64,000 nucleotides of DNA from Agrypnia vestita (lineage: Eukaryota > Arthropoda > Insecta > Trichoptera > Phryganeidae): NCBI GenBank assembly GCA_016648135.1, contig JADDOH010011087.1, positions 1-64,000 of the forward strand, read 5' to 3'. A model generated the notes under the pieces. That model saw nothing but the letters and a program-made list of their open reading frames with translations, searched no databases and had not been told where the DNA came from. Shown in pieces: positions 43,330-55,119 of the stretch (its first letter is position 1; each line of letters opens with the position of its first letter). Position numbers and translations under genes: made by a program.

Positions 43330-44830
43330 ATTAAGTCCCCGGGGGGTTGGCGTATTCTCCGGACTGCTTCTTCATCTGGGCTTCTGGAGCGAGCTCGACG
43401 GACCACCATTGTATTGCTTGTTTCCGTGCGGAACATAGAGGTTAGAATAAAAAAATTCTGGAAGAATTGTATCTGGCAAAACATTAAGAGGACAATCTCG
43501 TGAAACAGTGTACAATGTGTTTAACTATTTCATGCATCATAATAAAAACAGTGATGGAAGTGATCTTTTTATGAAGGATTTGTTAGATTTAACCTCGCAA
43601 GCGACTGGTGTTTCTAAGAGAAGTTTTCAGCGAATTGTTTGTGAAGTGCGCAAACAAGTTACAGCAGCCGTTAAAGTATCAACATCACAGCTTTCAATCT
43701 CAAAGGAACCAGAGTCAATAGTATCCACATCATCGTCGACCGTACAAGTTGTTTTCAGGACACCGGGTAAAAACGACCAAGGTTATCACAAAAATCTACA
43801 GTGGACAGCTTTGACCAAGAAGTCATCAGGCGAACTATCATCAATTTCCATCTAGTTCAACATGCGTTTCCAACATTAAAAAGTTATTAGAAGTTTTGAA
43901 AGATAGTATACACTTTGAGGGTGGCATTTCTTCACTAAGGAAGATCGTTCGCAGCCTAGCTTTTAGATGGAGAAAGACACAAAGTAATAAAAAAATATTG
44001 ATTGAGAAAAATGTCACATCAGACTCAAAAGAACTTCATATCTTTTCAAACTAAAACAATATAGATCACAAAGCAGACCTATAGTCTATACGGATGAATC
44101 TTACATTCACAGCTCATATACGTTGCCACGATCTTGGTTCGATGATACGAACAAAGGCTGCAAAGTACCTATTTCTAAGGGAGATATGTTGGTCATCGTT
44201 CATGCCTGTTCAGAACAAGTATTCATTCCAAATGCTGTTCTGATGTATCCTAATAAAAAGCAATCTGGAGATTATCACAGTAATCTGAATGCAACGAACT
44301 ATCAAAATGGATCAGAGAAAAGCTTCTCAAGAAAAGTTGACATGTTAGCTTGGTTGGACAAGTATAATACAGAAAAAAACACAAAACCGATCCTATACAA
44401 TATTATAAAAAAACGTTAGCCAAACCATCAAGAGTTTGTACTTGATAAAATCATGGAAGATCACGGACTGTACTGCGCCTACCACTCTATCATCCAGAAC
44501 TCAATCCACTAGAGTTACTGTGGAGTATTATTAAAGGTAAAGTTGCTTCACAAAATGTTAAGAGTTATTTAAAAAAGAAACCGAGTCTATTACTCTTATT
44601 GTTCAGTGACGTTCGGAGAAGGACGCGACAACATGAGGAAAAATATATAGAACTCGAACCAAAACTGGATAATTTCACTGATGGACTTGTAATAAGAGTA
44701 GGACATTCCGATAGTGAGTCATCAGATTCTTCTAGTGATGAAGATTTAAATTAAGACGGCGTTGAATTGATTTGCGATTCTGATTCGAAACAATAATGTA
44801 ACAAAATAAATATTATATTTCTTACAATAT
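43330..44830 (+). mobile_element. degraded DDE-transposase DNA element
   Basis: Part of the 2.9-kb segment (about 42,956-45,848) that is absent from the corresponding place in the right duplication copy (near 61,300). It is therefore at least one insertion after the duplication, or a loss on the other side. Its transposase remnant is described separately. Terminal repeats were not identified. Confidence 0.55.
43508..44755 (+). pseudogene. DDE_3-type transposase, frameshifted and internally deleted
   Basis: Pieces of an IS630/Tc1-like DDE transposase common in insect genomes. 43,508-43,855 holds the N-terminal part with a helix-turn-helix-like ATGVSKRSFQRIVCEVRK. At about 44,085-44,300 is YTDESYIHSS (first catalytic Asp) followed by PISKGDMLVIVHACSEQVFI and NAVLMYPNKKQSGDYHSNLN. 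The segment that should carry the second Asp is missing after NATNYQ. A shifted frame then gives LYHPELNPLELLWSIIKGKV at about 44,474-44,540, with the last acidic residue. The acidic Ser-rich tail HSDSESSDSSSDEDLN ends at 44,755. Confidence 0.75.
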
Positions 44831-45847
44831 CCTATCGTTTTTTTATTTTATACACGACCCACCCAATTGACTCAAAGATTTTAAAAACGGTGGTTTAATA
44901 TAACAACCCTTTGATAAAAGTAGATTATATGGCAATTAAAACAAAAATTCATCCGTATTCTGAACTAAGCAATATTTCTATTTCCTGTATCTTGACAAAT
45001 ATTGTATAACATTGTGACGCCGTTTTTTTGACGTTTTATGTTTGACAGGTTTGAAATTAATGAATTCAATAAATTTGAAAGCTCATTATTCATAATTGTG
45101 AATAACTTAAGGTTTGTTTACGCGATAGAGCTATCTGATTGATTGAATTCATTAATTTCAAACATGTCAAATTTAAAACATCGAAATTGGCCTACATACC
45201 TGTCAAGATTAGGATAAAGATTTGACATCTTAATATTACTATTTTCAGAATAGCACAGATTGTTTTACTAAGTGCCTTTAAAAACATTGCATTTTTAATT
45301 GGTTAAAATAATATAATCTCCTGTACTAAATGCTAAACCAGTACAACGAGGTCATGTCATGTAACCCCAACAAACATATTTCACATGACACAACCTCAGT
45401 TTAAGAGAGAAATTATATCACTACTGACCGAAAATAATTTGGGCGTGTAAGACGGACTCTTCGGAAATCAACCTAAACAAAAAATTTTACTGCCACAAAG
45501 ACGCGGGTATACATTTTTTGACTTGGTCGACCTGGGAGCCTACGTGCCTATTATGTCGCGCGGAGATTGTGAACTTCGTTCATCTTGTATTCGCATATTG
45601 TACTATACTTATATTGTATAATGTATTAACGTTTTACTGTAAAATGTAACTGTACTAATCACCTTGTCCTAAATGATTATCCATTAGGGTCATTCTGACC
45701 TGTCGATAGTCTTTAAATTAAAAAGTAAAAATAAAATAAAATATAAAACGATTTTTTTTATACATGCTGTATAATAAAATTGCATTGGCGGGAAATCAGT
45801 GTACGTGCCAGCTTTTTTAGATAACGTAGCTGTATTATTTGGGATTG
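44831..45847. other. unassigned, with a short inverted repeat
   Basis: ATGTTTGACAGGTTTGAAAT ... GAATTCAAT (45,041-45,073) is repeated inverted at 45,142-45,184, so a decayed MITE is likely. The rest shows no feature. Confidence 0.5.
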
Positions 45848-46525
45848 TCCGCTCGGTCACCTTCGAATTCTTGACCCCTCCCTAATATTGTGGCTCCACT
45901 TTTTTTTTTAATCGCTTTCATTTGCATCAATAATGATAGCCGTCGTTTACCTTCTGTTCTTGATAACAAGTTAATCCAGAAAGTAACGACTTAAGAAATG
46001 AGCTGAGCTTTGAAAAATTAAGAAAATTTTATTTTATATTTTTTGAAACACGCAGTGTCTTAATATTATAATCATCTTAATTTTTCGAAACTTTATTGTA
46101 AAAATTTTGAAAGGCAATTTATTACTATTTTTATTCAAAATAATTATAAAATGTTCTTTGCTGATGCACCATCTTCAGTAATACTTCTAATGCTATTATG
46201 AATATTATACTATCAGTCAGGTGCGTGCAATGGGAACATTGAAGCATGACGTTTGTATACGTATATTTTGGAAAAGAATATAAATCAAATATTTCTGCTA
46301 CAGATTTTTATGATATATAAAATTATGAATATTGTGAAAAAAATTGTGATAGAAATATTACGAAATATATGTTGTATTTCGTTTTTTTTCTCCATATAAT
46401 TGGTTACGTAAAAGTCATGCTGCGATGTTCCCACTGCATGCCCCTACTATTAGTTATACATCATATTAATACTAGTAATATTACTGAAGATGAGTGTGTC
46501 ATTATTATTATATGTAACAAAAATT
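45848..46525 (+). repeat. segmental duplication block 1d (pairs with 61,307-61,790)
   Basis: CGGTCACCTTCGAATT, AATTATAAAATGTTCTTTGC, TACTTCTAATGCTATTATGA and AATATTATACTA match the right copy in order. 46,200-46,440 also matches 35,140-35,240 plus 35,950-36,080, i.e. the site of the solo LTR before insertion. Confidence 0.8.
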
Positions 46526-46529
46526 TTAA

Positions 46530-46740
46530 ATCAAACATAATAATTTCGTTGTCTGTCCATCCGTAATATCTTATAACGTTTTCGTTCGAATTCACGGCTA
46601 AAAAAACAGCTACCGCCGCCAGTCCACGGACCGTCAAAAATGCACTATAAATATATACTAGGGCTTATCAAAGACGCGAGCAATGGTTATTATAACACGT
46701 CATTTTTGATGGGTTACAGCAGGTATAATTTATAATCATC
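46530..46740 (-). mobile_element. tRNA-derived SINE, copy 2, internally deleted
   Basis: Shares AACATAATAATTTCGTTGTC, GAATTCACGGCTAAAAAA, TACTAGGGCTTATCAAAG and CGTCATTTTTGATGGGTTAC with the copy at 25,368. The tRNA-like head is deleted. Confidence 0.6.
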
Positions 46741-47325
46741 GTATTTTATTTTTATTTCACTATTCTATTTACAAGATCTTAAAAAACAATACTTGCATAG
46801 GTCCTAATGGATGCTGGTTCATTATTACAAATTTACTAACTATACGTGAATGCAATATCATCCAATCTCAATATAATTTCAAGTTCACTCCGTGGGGTTT
46901 GCGAGACGTCGCGGCCCGATGTGAAGAGGGTATGGAGCCCCGAAATTTAGCAGAAACTTTTAACATCAGTGATCATCCGTCGAAGGTCTCATAATGCGTC
47001 ATGCCGACGTGGCATTCATTGCTTGTCTTCATGTTGGATTAAAAATTCTTAGTGATTCTGTGAATGATATTCCCCAGGTTGGAGGGAGTTCCCGGGAGAT
47101 GACACCGCGAGTTGAGCCGACCTCAATTTGAGGTTAAAAATCGTAATAGAAGAATGCGGCCGCGAGCGCATAGAATAACCTAGGCAAGATGTAAATTCTA
47201 GTGTAAGATTATCTTTCAAAAATATTGATTGTTTTATTTGTATATATCTTCTTTTATATGAGTAATATAAAAGTAGATATATACAAGCTAGTTTTAGATA
47301 AATAATATATAAGCAGGTATAATTC
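46741..47325. other. unassigned GC-richer block
   Basis: 46,880-47,170 (CGAGACGTCGCGGCCCGATG ... GCGGCCGCGAGCGCATAGAA) is much GC-richer than its surroundings but has no sustained open frame. It is possibly a transposon interior. Confidence 0.4.
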
Positions 47326-47650
47326 TAAATAAATGGTTTCAAAATCTTATAATTATAATTAATTTTAATCAATAAGATAAACTATTATCGTCTGTTTCGG
47401 ATTCCGAATCCTCATCTGATCTTGCAGTCACCGCATTTTTTAATAAAATATATTAAACAAAGAAACGACCGCTCCGCGTGACTGCAGGGTGATACTGAAT
47501 TGGCCAATGGAATAACTTTAAAAAAGGAATATCACTAGATAATTTACGTGATACAGAGGGTATCACTTACACTAATGCAAGTGGCTTTCATAATTGAACG
47601 GACTCTACACGAAGTTACGCCGGACGGACGGACGGACAGACAGACAACTA
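47326..47650. repeat. repeat shared with 51,225-51,710
   Basis: TAAACTATTATCGTCTGTTT (C-terminal acidic coding of a transposase, inverted), then ATTAAACAAAGAAACGACCG and ATTTACGTGATACAGAG.. pair with the right copy. It ends in (GGAC)n/(AGAC)n. The intervening transposase segment present at 51,300-51,560 is deleted here. Confidence 0.6.
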
Positions 47651-49690
47651 AATTATTTTAATTGAGATTGAGTACTTACCAAGATTATTTCCACATTAAA
47701 TCTCACTCATCATTCGCCAGGGCTTGATAAAATGATGTTTGACGATAATTTAAATTATCTTCCAGCTTTAATAATTCCTTGAATGAAAATATGTATATCG
47801 TACTCGCGAGTCAACACTTTTACATAATGTACGCGCTGACAATTATTTTCGTAATTAAATAATACAACTTCATATCTTTTTTATGTCCACTAAATTTATA
47901 TTATATAACAACTTTATAATATTTTAAATTTCACAGAAATCCTTTTCAAAAATGTTTTTTGAGCAGCGCGTTCATATATCAAAATCGTTAATTTTTTTAC
48001 ACGCGCGAGTCGACTTTTCTTGGTTCGAGTCGCGCGAGCAGTGGTTTGAATCGCGCAGTCTATCATGTCAGACAGTGGTCAATCGTACCACCCCGAAATT
48101 GCTTAGATAATTGCTTTTTGACATTGACCCCTGGACCAGCGGATCAGTTTCACAATTGGTACAAGCCAGCGTACGGGTGGAGATTTTTTATTTATATTTA
48201 TATTTTTACTGACAAGTAGTGAAATGAATCCCGGTATTTCGGGATTCAATTTTGATGATCCATGGACCAGTCCCTGGTTTATAAATAATTTCACTTATAA
48301 AGTAAATTTTTCATACAAATTACACAGAATTACAGTTGGATAAATTAGAAATTTTGGAAATAAGTAAAATTGTTGACAGTAAATTGAATATTCTTAATAA
48401 CCAGGTTATTTTAATAAATAGTTATCTTTTAATTTTGTTTTCGTGTTAGTACTTAATTATTTATTAATTTTATTAATTATTAATAAATTAATTATTTATT
48501 TATTATTAATAAATTTAAAATGTTGTATAATATGTGAAATAACAATCAGAATGAAGAATGCATAACATTTTTTCATGCAAGATGTATTCCAAAAAGTCAT
48601 GCAATTCATATCCCCGATAACTTATCTATGTCGTATTTGTTAAATATGGAATCTGATGATAATGGAGACCGGAGTGATTCCTCAGTAGATGAACTATATG
48701 ATTTAATTCGGAAAACAATTAAAACTTTTATTTAGCATTTTTCTTATTTTATTATTAATTTTTGTTGCTTGTCCAATAACTGTGCTTATTGCTATATAAT
48801 TAAGATTTTTTTTACAAATTATTTCAATTGATATTAAAAAAAACAACTATTCAAAAACTTACAAAATGATCAAATACAATGGTATTTATTTCAAAGCTCG
48901 GTTTTATTTCCTGCAATTTAAGTACTCAATCAAAGAAAAAAAGTCTCAAGTGTCCCATAACTGTACGGTTTCTCCTATTTATTTTTCATTTGTTGTTTAT
49001 TGTCTATTTGTAATAAATCAGTTTGTTTCATAATACATCTACTAAAATCTTCATCAAAAAACAATATTTTCGTCACAGTGATACATATTGACATTTGACA
49101 GATCTTATGTTTTCAATGTTATTATAACTATCTAAACCCGCGAGCACTCGCGTTATGAGCATTTTGCTCACGGTAAATTTTAAGTTCGCGCCATTTTGTC
49201 AAAAACAATTTTTCGAGTCTCGTACATTCAGTAGCTGAGTTTCATGCGTTCCCCCTCCCGCTCATAAAATTTCCCATGCGCCAATGACATCCAGTCACTC
49301 ATAGGAGGAGGTTCGTTCGCCGGGTTACCGTCGCGCGGCGATTTGCTCATCGCGCAAGTGACGTCGGAAGTACTTAATAAATTTACCAAAATATTTCAAA
49401 TATGAAATAAACTGATTAATATTTCTCATTATAAATTTCATTGTAAAGTAAATATACATAATAAATATATTTTTGTAGATGGATGAACGAGATCAACATA
49501 TTTTCGCGAGGTTAGACGTAAAAATTGAAAGACAAAAAAGCTCTAGATTTACTGCCAAAAATATTTGTTGACAGAACACTCAAATTCATTATGTGATGTA
49601 CAGTAGCGAGCACACAAATGTGTCCACCCATAAAAAAACAGTTTTCTTGTAACATGTTAGATTTTCTAATAGTTTTTTGATCCCTTTTCA
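47651..49690. other. intergenic, no gene recognised
   Basis: AT-rich with a palindromic run TTAATTATTTATTAATTTTA (48,450-48,510). A GC-richer part (49,140-49,370) ends in an acceptor-like TTTTTGTAG followed by ATGGATGAACGAGATCAACA (49,480), but the frame closes after 30 codons. Nothing else is supported. Confidence 0.4.
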
Positions 49691-49696
49691 CTTCAA

Positions 49697-50742
49697 TACC
49701 TGAAACCATCAAAAGTTGCGGAGAGTTGATCGACCCAGCTGAAACAATGACCTCTTTCTTGGCCGAAATTTTATTTTTTTATTCCTCTCCTTAGCATTTC
49801 TATCCCGACGGCGACATTTTTTTGTTACTCCCTTTCTTTTAACTCGTAGCGTCTGGTTGGTTGGTTGCTTGTCTGACGAAAAAACTTTGGATCGATTTTT
49901 AACCCTTTTCCCGTAATCCAATCTAGCTGAAACTTTGCAAGCAGACTCGTGGCGACGATCAAGAAGATCTATCAAATTTTCGTTAAAAAAAATTAATAAT
50001 TATTGTATAATTTAGGATTTTTAGAAATTTTAATGGTTTTTCAAATTGGAATCATTACAATAGTTTGATTACTACCAACGGCGGCCTGATAACGTCACGG
50101 AATATATAAAAATTGAATTACTCCGTCAGTAGGTATAATAGGTACTTCACTACGAATTTAGAAAATTTATGAGAATTGGTTCACAGTTGACAGCACACAT
50201 CGGTTTTTTGGGAAGAAATCAAATAATAAAGAGATATTTTTAGAGATTTTTGACAGATATTTGTCTAGACATGTTTTATTTTCAGTCAATCAATTATTTA
50301 ATTACATGATGTTAAACTTAATTTACAAAGAAAGGGAGTAAAATAAAAACTTGGTTTTTATGGGCTAGTTTTTTTATGATCAATCTAGTAACCATGCTTT
50401 CTTTGGCAACATGCAGATTCGATCTGTTACTGATGGGAAGCAAATACGCTCTGTTAGAGCTGTGCCTGGTTCCATTACTGGAGACAGCTGCAGGGACGAT
50501 ACTCCTGTTTATGTTCTGCCGTTATGGTCGGAGTATTTGTGTCCAGCTTCTGCAACGTTTGTTCTGTAAGGAGCGTATCCCACGTCTAAATTACCTTTAT
50601 AATTGTGGTATTCGGTGTCTGCAAATTCTGGTATTTTGTAGTTCTCAATTTTTTTGAAAAATGGGAGGACGTCCTTCCATCCCCATCCAGGGTTTCCAAA
50701 GCTCCCCCATTGATCGAAGTCTCGTCGATTCCCCCTCTGGAT
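49697..50742 (-). pseudogene. GMC oxidoreductase pseudogene fragment, split by a Helitron-like element
   Basis: Two pieces (50,742-50,369 and 49,826-49,697) align with residues about 153-327 of the intact GMC proteins (TRGNRRDFDQWGSFGNPGWG at the start; the signature 2 region LAGSINSPQLLMVSG-like at the end). Deletions remove part of the 'NVAEAWVQSAQEAGH' segment and shift the frame, and stops occur. The piece stops abruptly on both sides. It lies between the two intact genes and on the same strand, so it is probably the remains of a third tandem copy. Confidence 0.93.
49827..50368 (+). mobile_element. non-autonomous Helitron/Helentron-like element, copy 2
   Basis: The left end ACTCCCTTTCTTTTAACTCG lies against GMC pseudogene sequence. 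The right end has AGAAAGGGAGT, a perfect hairpin ATAAAAAC-TTG-GTTTTTAT (50,343-50,361), GGG and the terminal CTAG followed by T, after which GMC sequence resumes (ATGATCAATCTAGTAACC). Comparison with the intact gene at 57,190-57,215 fixes the boundaries to within a few bases. Confidence 0.75.
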
Positions 50743-50754
50743 ATGGCTCAAATA

Positions 50755-51195
50755 ATAATGAGGTATAAAAAGCAAAAAAAGCAAAATTCTCTATTTAATG
50801 TTCATCATAATGTTATCAAGGCGCTACGCTACTTTGGATAGCGTTGTTCTCACAGCGTTAGTTTTTTTTTTAATATTTCAGTTTATCGAAAATTAAAACT
50901 AATAAGTGATTCCATTACCTATATTGCGTATGCCATTGGTATTAATCATTAATCAAAATATATAATTCTCTACGTAACACTGTCCGTCACCAACGTTACC
51001 AGAATGCTCCAATAATAATGTGATATAATATAACAATGAGGTATAAGAAGCAAAAATTGCATAATTCTTTTTTAAATAATGTTCATCACTAAAACATTAT
51101 CAAAATGCTACTCTAGATAGCGCTGTTCTCTCAGCATTAACTGGCCGCCGAAATATATAACAAAAGCACGTCATTTTTGACGGATTTTGGCTAGT
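50755..51195 (+). repeat. interspersed repeat related to 34,080-34,460
   Basis: AATAATGAGGTATAARAAGC occurs twice (50,755 and 51,030), followed by CTACTCTAGATAGCGCTGTT, TTAACTGGCCGCCGAAATAT and CACGTCATTTTTGACGGATT. Confidence 0.65.
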
Positions 51196-51224
51196 TTAAA
51201 ATAAATATATAAGCAGGTATAATT

Positions 51225-51710
51225 GTGGTGAAATAATTTCAAATTCTTATAATTAATTTTAATCACATAAACTATTATCGTCTGTATCGGACTCCGAATC
51301 CTCGTCTAAATTTATATTAAATTGATTAAAGTCTGTGATTTCATACATTTGAATATCCTTCGTCGCGTACTCAATTTCAATTCCTTTTTATGTCTGTAAA
51401 CATTTTCCCATTCGCTGATGGGTATTTTATCAACTTTTTCGATAACTAATCTTTCTATAATTATTCGAGATATTTATATACATTTACAACTTCTCTTTTG
51501 CTTGACCTGAAAGCGATTTCCCCTTTCCTATCTTAAACATATTTGTGATTTTGTGGTCAACGTATCTTTAAGCCAAAAAATATTAAACAAAGAAACGACC
51601 GCGAGTGTTACTGAAGCGGCCAATGGGTTTAAAAAACGCATACCACTACAGAATTTACGTGTTACAGAGAGTATTACTTACACTGATGCAAGTAAGTGGC
51701 TTTTTGTTTT
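51225..51710 (-). mobile_element. transposase C-terminal fragment and flank
   Basis: On the minus strand 51,475-51,265 reads IIIERLVIEKVDKIPISEWE, then NVYRHKKE, and ends INLDEDSESDTDDNS. The 'W-NV-RH' and acidic Ser tail match the C-terminus of the DDE_3-type transposase family seen at 43,508-44,755. 51,575-51,710 repeats 47,455-47,590. Confidence 0.55.
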
Positions 51711-51715
51711 ATTTT

Positions 51716-51837
51716 GTTTTTGTTTAAGTGTTTCAGATGCCTCCCAAATGTCGTAGAATACCGCAGACCGTTCTCGATCCTTCGATATTGTTGTGACCGA
51801 TCCTTCGATAGCGCGTAATTCTTTTTAGCCTCGTTAC
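51716..51837 (-). repeat. LTR 5' fragment, minus strand
   Basis: TTCAGATGCCTCCCAAATGT ... TAGCCTCGTTACA matches the 5' part of the solo LTR at 26,668-28,698, and about 30 bp beyond the LTR end (ATACATACA..AATACACGTTAT) also match. Confidence 0.7.
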
Positions 51838-51939
51838 AATACATACACACTAGTAAAATACACGTTATCAATCAATATCAAATCTAATTTTTAATTTATA
51901 TAAATCAAATGTTTAAATTATCACGGAAACATTTGATTC

Positions 51940-52385
51940 GGCAAGCATTGAACTTGATACCGATTGAAGAAAATATCTTCCATCCTGTAGGCTTACGTAC
52001 ATATTATGCGATGTGATTATTTTTTAAACTCTTTAGTAACATTTACGTATCACAGAATTTTCTACAGATATAAAGGGTTATTTGGAAAACATTAATAACC
52101 TCGCAGGACTGTATTCCTGCCTTGATTATGAGTCGAAAATGTTCAAGCAGCCACGACCTAATATCAATAGTTATGGAGATATGCGACATCAAAGTTTGCA
52201 TTTTTTTTTCAATAATTCTGACTTTTTAACAAAACGTTGAACTATCATTACAGTAACTTATATAGATTACGAAAAATTCATTTATTTGTATAGAAGTGAA
52301 GTAAAATGATAAAAACCCTGTAGAAATTCCAATTGGAATTCGAAGTTTTTTTATTATTTTATTTGACTTGTATTATAGGGGATGA
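51940..52385 (+). repeat. repeat block with foldback A left arm
   Basis: 51,950-52,015 matches 29,150-29,220. 52,077-52,380 is a foldback A arm beginning GGGTTATTTGGAAAACATTA and continuing CCTCGCAGGACTGTATTCCT. The opposite arm is missing. Confidence 0.7.
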
Positions 52386-52419
52386 ATTTTTATATAAAGT
52401 TTTTATATGTTTTTAAATT

Positions 52420-53010
52420 AATTTTTTCAGTCAATATTTTTAAATTTTTTCGACAGTACGAGCCCCCAGTGAGGTTAATCCTCATATTGTAATACTGCTT
52501 ACAGTATAAATAATTAAACAAAAAACTCCTATGACATTTAACTGAATTCGTCGATGTGCAATTTATGCATATGATATTTTTATTTATTTTGTGTTTATAT
52601 CCCTTAATAGCGCCACCTCTGAGCAGTTGTTGGAACATTTAATTTTTTGCATAAATTTTTGATAGACGCCAGTACACAAAGTATTCCAAAGATGTCACCA
52701 CTTAGAGCTGGCAAACAATTTAATATTATTTATACCTACTTGCGATATTGATAATCATTAAAAATAAGATATTAATTTAGAACTTTAATTTACTGGATAA
52801 GTGCATCTAAAATCTTATTGATAATTTTTGAGTTTTGAACTTTTGAAACAGGACAGTAGATACATAAAATTTTCGAAAGGTGGCACCGCACAGAGATTGT
52901 AATAAAATATTTAATATTATATCATTATTATTTTCTTGTGACATTAGATAAAAATAATATATTTATTTTAAAGTTTTGTTATCTAGTAGAGTCGATCTTA
53001 CCTTGAGAAT
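52420..53010 (+). repeat. segmental duplication block 2a
   Basis: Right-hand counterpart of 32,560-33,250 (see there). Confidence 0.8.
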
Positions 53011-53599
53011 TACAACTTATTATTTTCTGTCTTATTATGCCGTGTATCTTGCCACTCTTATCGACATATTAAGGTTTTCCGTTAATTAGTTATCTCATGC
53101 CATAAGGGTTATTTATTCTACAAGGGAATTTATTTATTTGAAAACAACCTTCTCTGTCAGAAGCCAAAAATGCAGTGTTCTATCTAATTTTTTTCCGATT
53201 CCTTAAATTCTACCATAACTTTAAGGCCCGAATATAAAGTTAATACTTGATGATTTAAAGCTTAGAGTACGCTTTGCAGCACAAATTACACGTTTAAATG
53301 CTCTATATGCTACACTACTACACTACTACTACAAGGGCATTAGCTCTATAGTTTTCACACTTGTACTAACTATGTTAGTGCAATCATAAAAATCACAAGT
53401 TTTATATTTTACATGAATGCGTTCGTTTAGTTAGTTAGGTTAACAGTTTTTATTATATAAAATTAGCTAATTTAGATTTGATTAGTTTAGTTTATTAGGT
53501 TTGGTTTGGTAAATATAGGTTAGATTATTACATAAATTGACCTAATTTAGGTTTGATTGGGTTAGGTTATTTATTAGGTTTGTTTTGTTATTATTACAT
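53011..53599. other. unassigned, with TTAGGTT-like degenerate repeat
   Basis: 53,430-53,580 is enriched in TTAGGTT, TTAGATT and TTAGTTT heptamers without a fixed period. No gene. Confidence 0.5.
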
Positions 53600-54070
53600 A
53601 ATACTTTTTATCGTTAATGGTATGCGTTTTGTCTTAAGTATATCTTTTTTTCCACGCTATAGTTCTTATAGTAATAGGAGTGTTATCGAAGATACAATTT
53701 TATTAATAATAATTATATTCTCCGCCAGGCTGGCGAGCTCACCATTATTAGGGAGGCATTTTTATTATTATAATATTGGTCGCTGAGGCGTTGCGGTTTT
53801 TTGATAATAATAAAATATTTTCTGACTTTTACCTTCTGGTTTTCCTTGTACTTTATATCTCTGTGAGTGATCCACTTTAAGCATAAATTAAGTACGTATT
53901 AAATACGCGAGCAAATACTCAACAACCATAAATGACTTATATAGGTGGGGTTGAATTTGGTACTAATCCATCGGTCAATGAAAACCAGAGGCGACCAAAA
54001 TATACATGTTTTTTTGAGCATGTTAAAATTTTTCCGAAACACAATTACTGGATTTTGTCCCCAGTGGGAT
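53600..54070 (+). repeat. segmental duplication block 2b
   Basis: Counterpart of 36,540-37,000. Continues at 54,720-54,860 after the inserted SINE and foldback half. Confidence 0.8.
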
Positions 54071-54087
54071 TATCTATTATATATCAA

Positions 54088-54340
54088 ACATAATAATATC
54101 GTTATCCCTCCGTCTGTCTGTCTGTCTGTCCGTAATTTCGTTCGAATTCACGGCTAAAAAAATAAATTAAATGGTCGGAGATGGGACTTAAACCCCGGGC
54201 CAGCAAACCCAAAACTGCTGTTGCTACCGCCGTCTCTGCGTGGACCGTCAAAAATATACTATATAATATACTAGGGCTTAACAAAGATGCGAACCATTTA
54301 ATGTTCCGTAATTTTTCACGGGTGTAAGGCTAGTTAATTG
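54088..54340 (-). mobile_element. tRNA-derived SINE, copy 3
   Basis: (TCTG)n, then CGAATTCACGGCTAAAAAAA, the tRNA-like GGGACTTAAACCCCGGGCCA (B box inverted) and TACTAGGGCTTAACAAAGAT. Absent from the left duplication copy at 37,000, so it was inserted after the duplication or lost there. Confidence 0.65.
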
Positions 54341-54520
54341 ATATAAATTATAGATTTCTCACAGAGACGAAGCTATTTACTTGGGAAAGTATGTATGAAA
54401 GTATGGCCGACAACATGTCATTGAGGCTGGCTTGAGTGATCACTATACACAATATAACGTTCACGATCCACCCAAAATCGCCCATACATTTATAAAAATT
54501 TTGGATGTTGTATATTATAT
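54341..54520 (+). repeat. GTCTCACAGAGACGAAG-family half element
   Basis: TAGATTTCTCACAGAGACGA, GTGATCACTATACACAATAT and a CCACCCAAAATCGCCCATAC-like block. Same order as 4,584-4,800. Confidence 0.6.
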
Positions 54521-55119
54521 AGTTTTTGTCTATCTTCTTTTGAATTTTTATTTTTCAACTACATTAACGCCATCTATGTTTTGAAAATTCATCAATCCAG
54601 TATATAGGTGTCGCCGCTGGTAAATGAGACGGAAAATTATTTAAATTTTTACTAATTTTTAACCAGTTTATATTCACAATATTTTTTTGAATACCTACCT
54701 ACCTTCACATTTTTCAGGAACACAAATACTGGATTTTGTCCCCAGAGTGATTATCATTAATTGAGATAAATTATTGACGTCTCACAGTAATGAAGCTGTT
54801 TATGTGGGAAGTATATATGGAGTGACGTGGGTGTTACATGGTTAATGAATAAAAATAACAATAATTTTCAGGCGTATTCTAGTAGATGTGTAATAATTTG
54901 AAAAAATATCATATACACCTACGTTAACAAGGAATATAAATAATATTTTGAAAAATAAAATATAGAGGCACCATTACCAGTTGCGCAGTATACTAAGTTG
55001 TTAATGAGAAAAACATAACAACAGATGTCTCTAGCAGAGACCAGTGAAATATATGAAATATTCTTGATTCGAACATATGTATAGAACATTAAAAAATTTG
55101 ACAATCTCTGGATGTCCTT
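54521..55119. other. unassigned; includes end of duplication block 2b
   Basis: 54,720-54,860 matches 36,960-37,085. The rest shows no feature. Confidence 0.4.
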
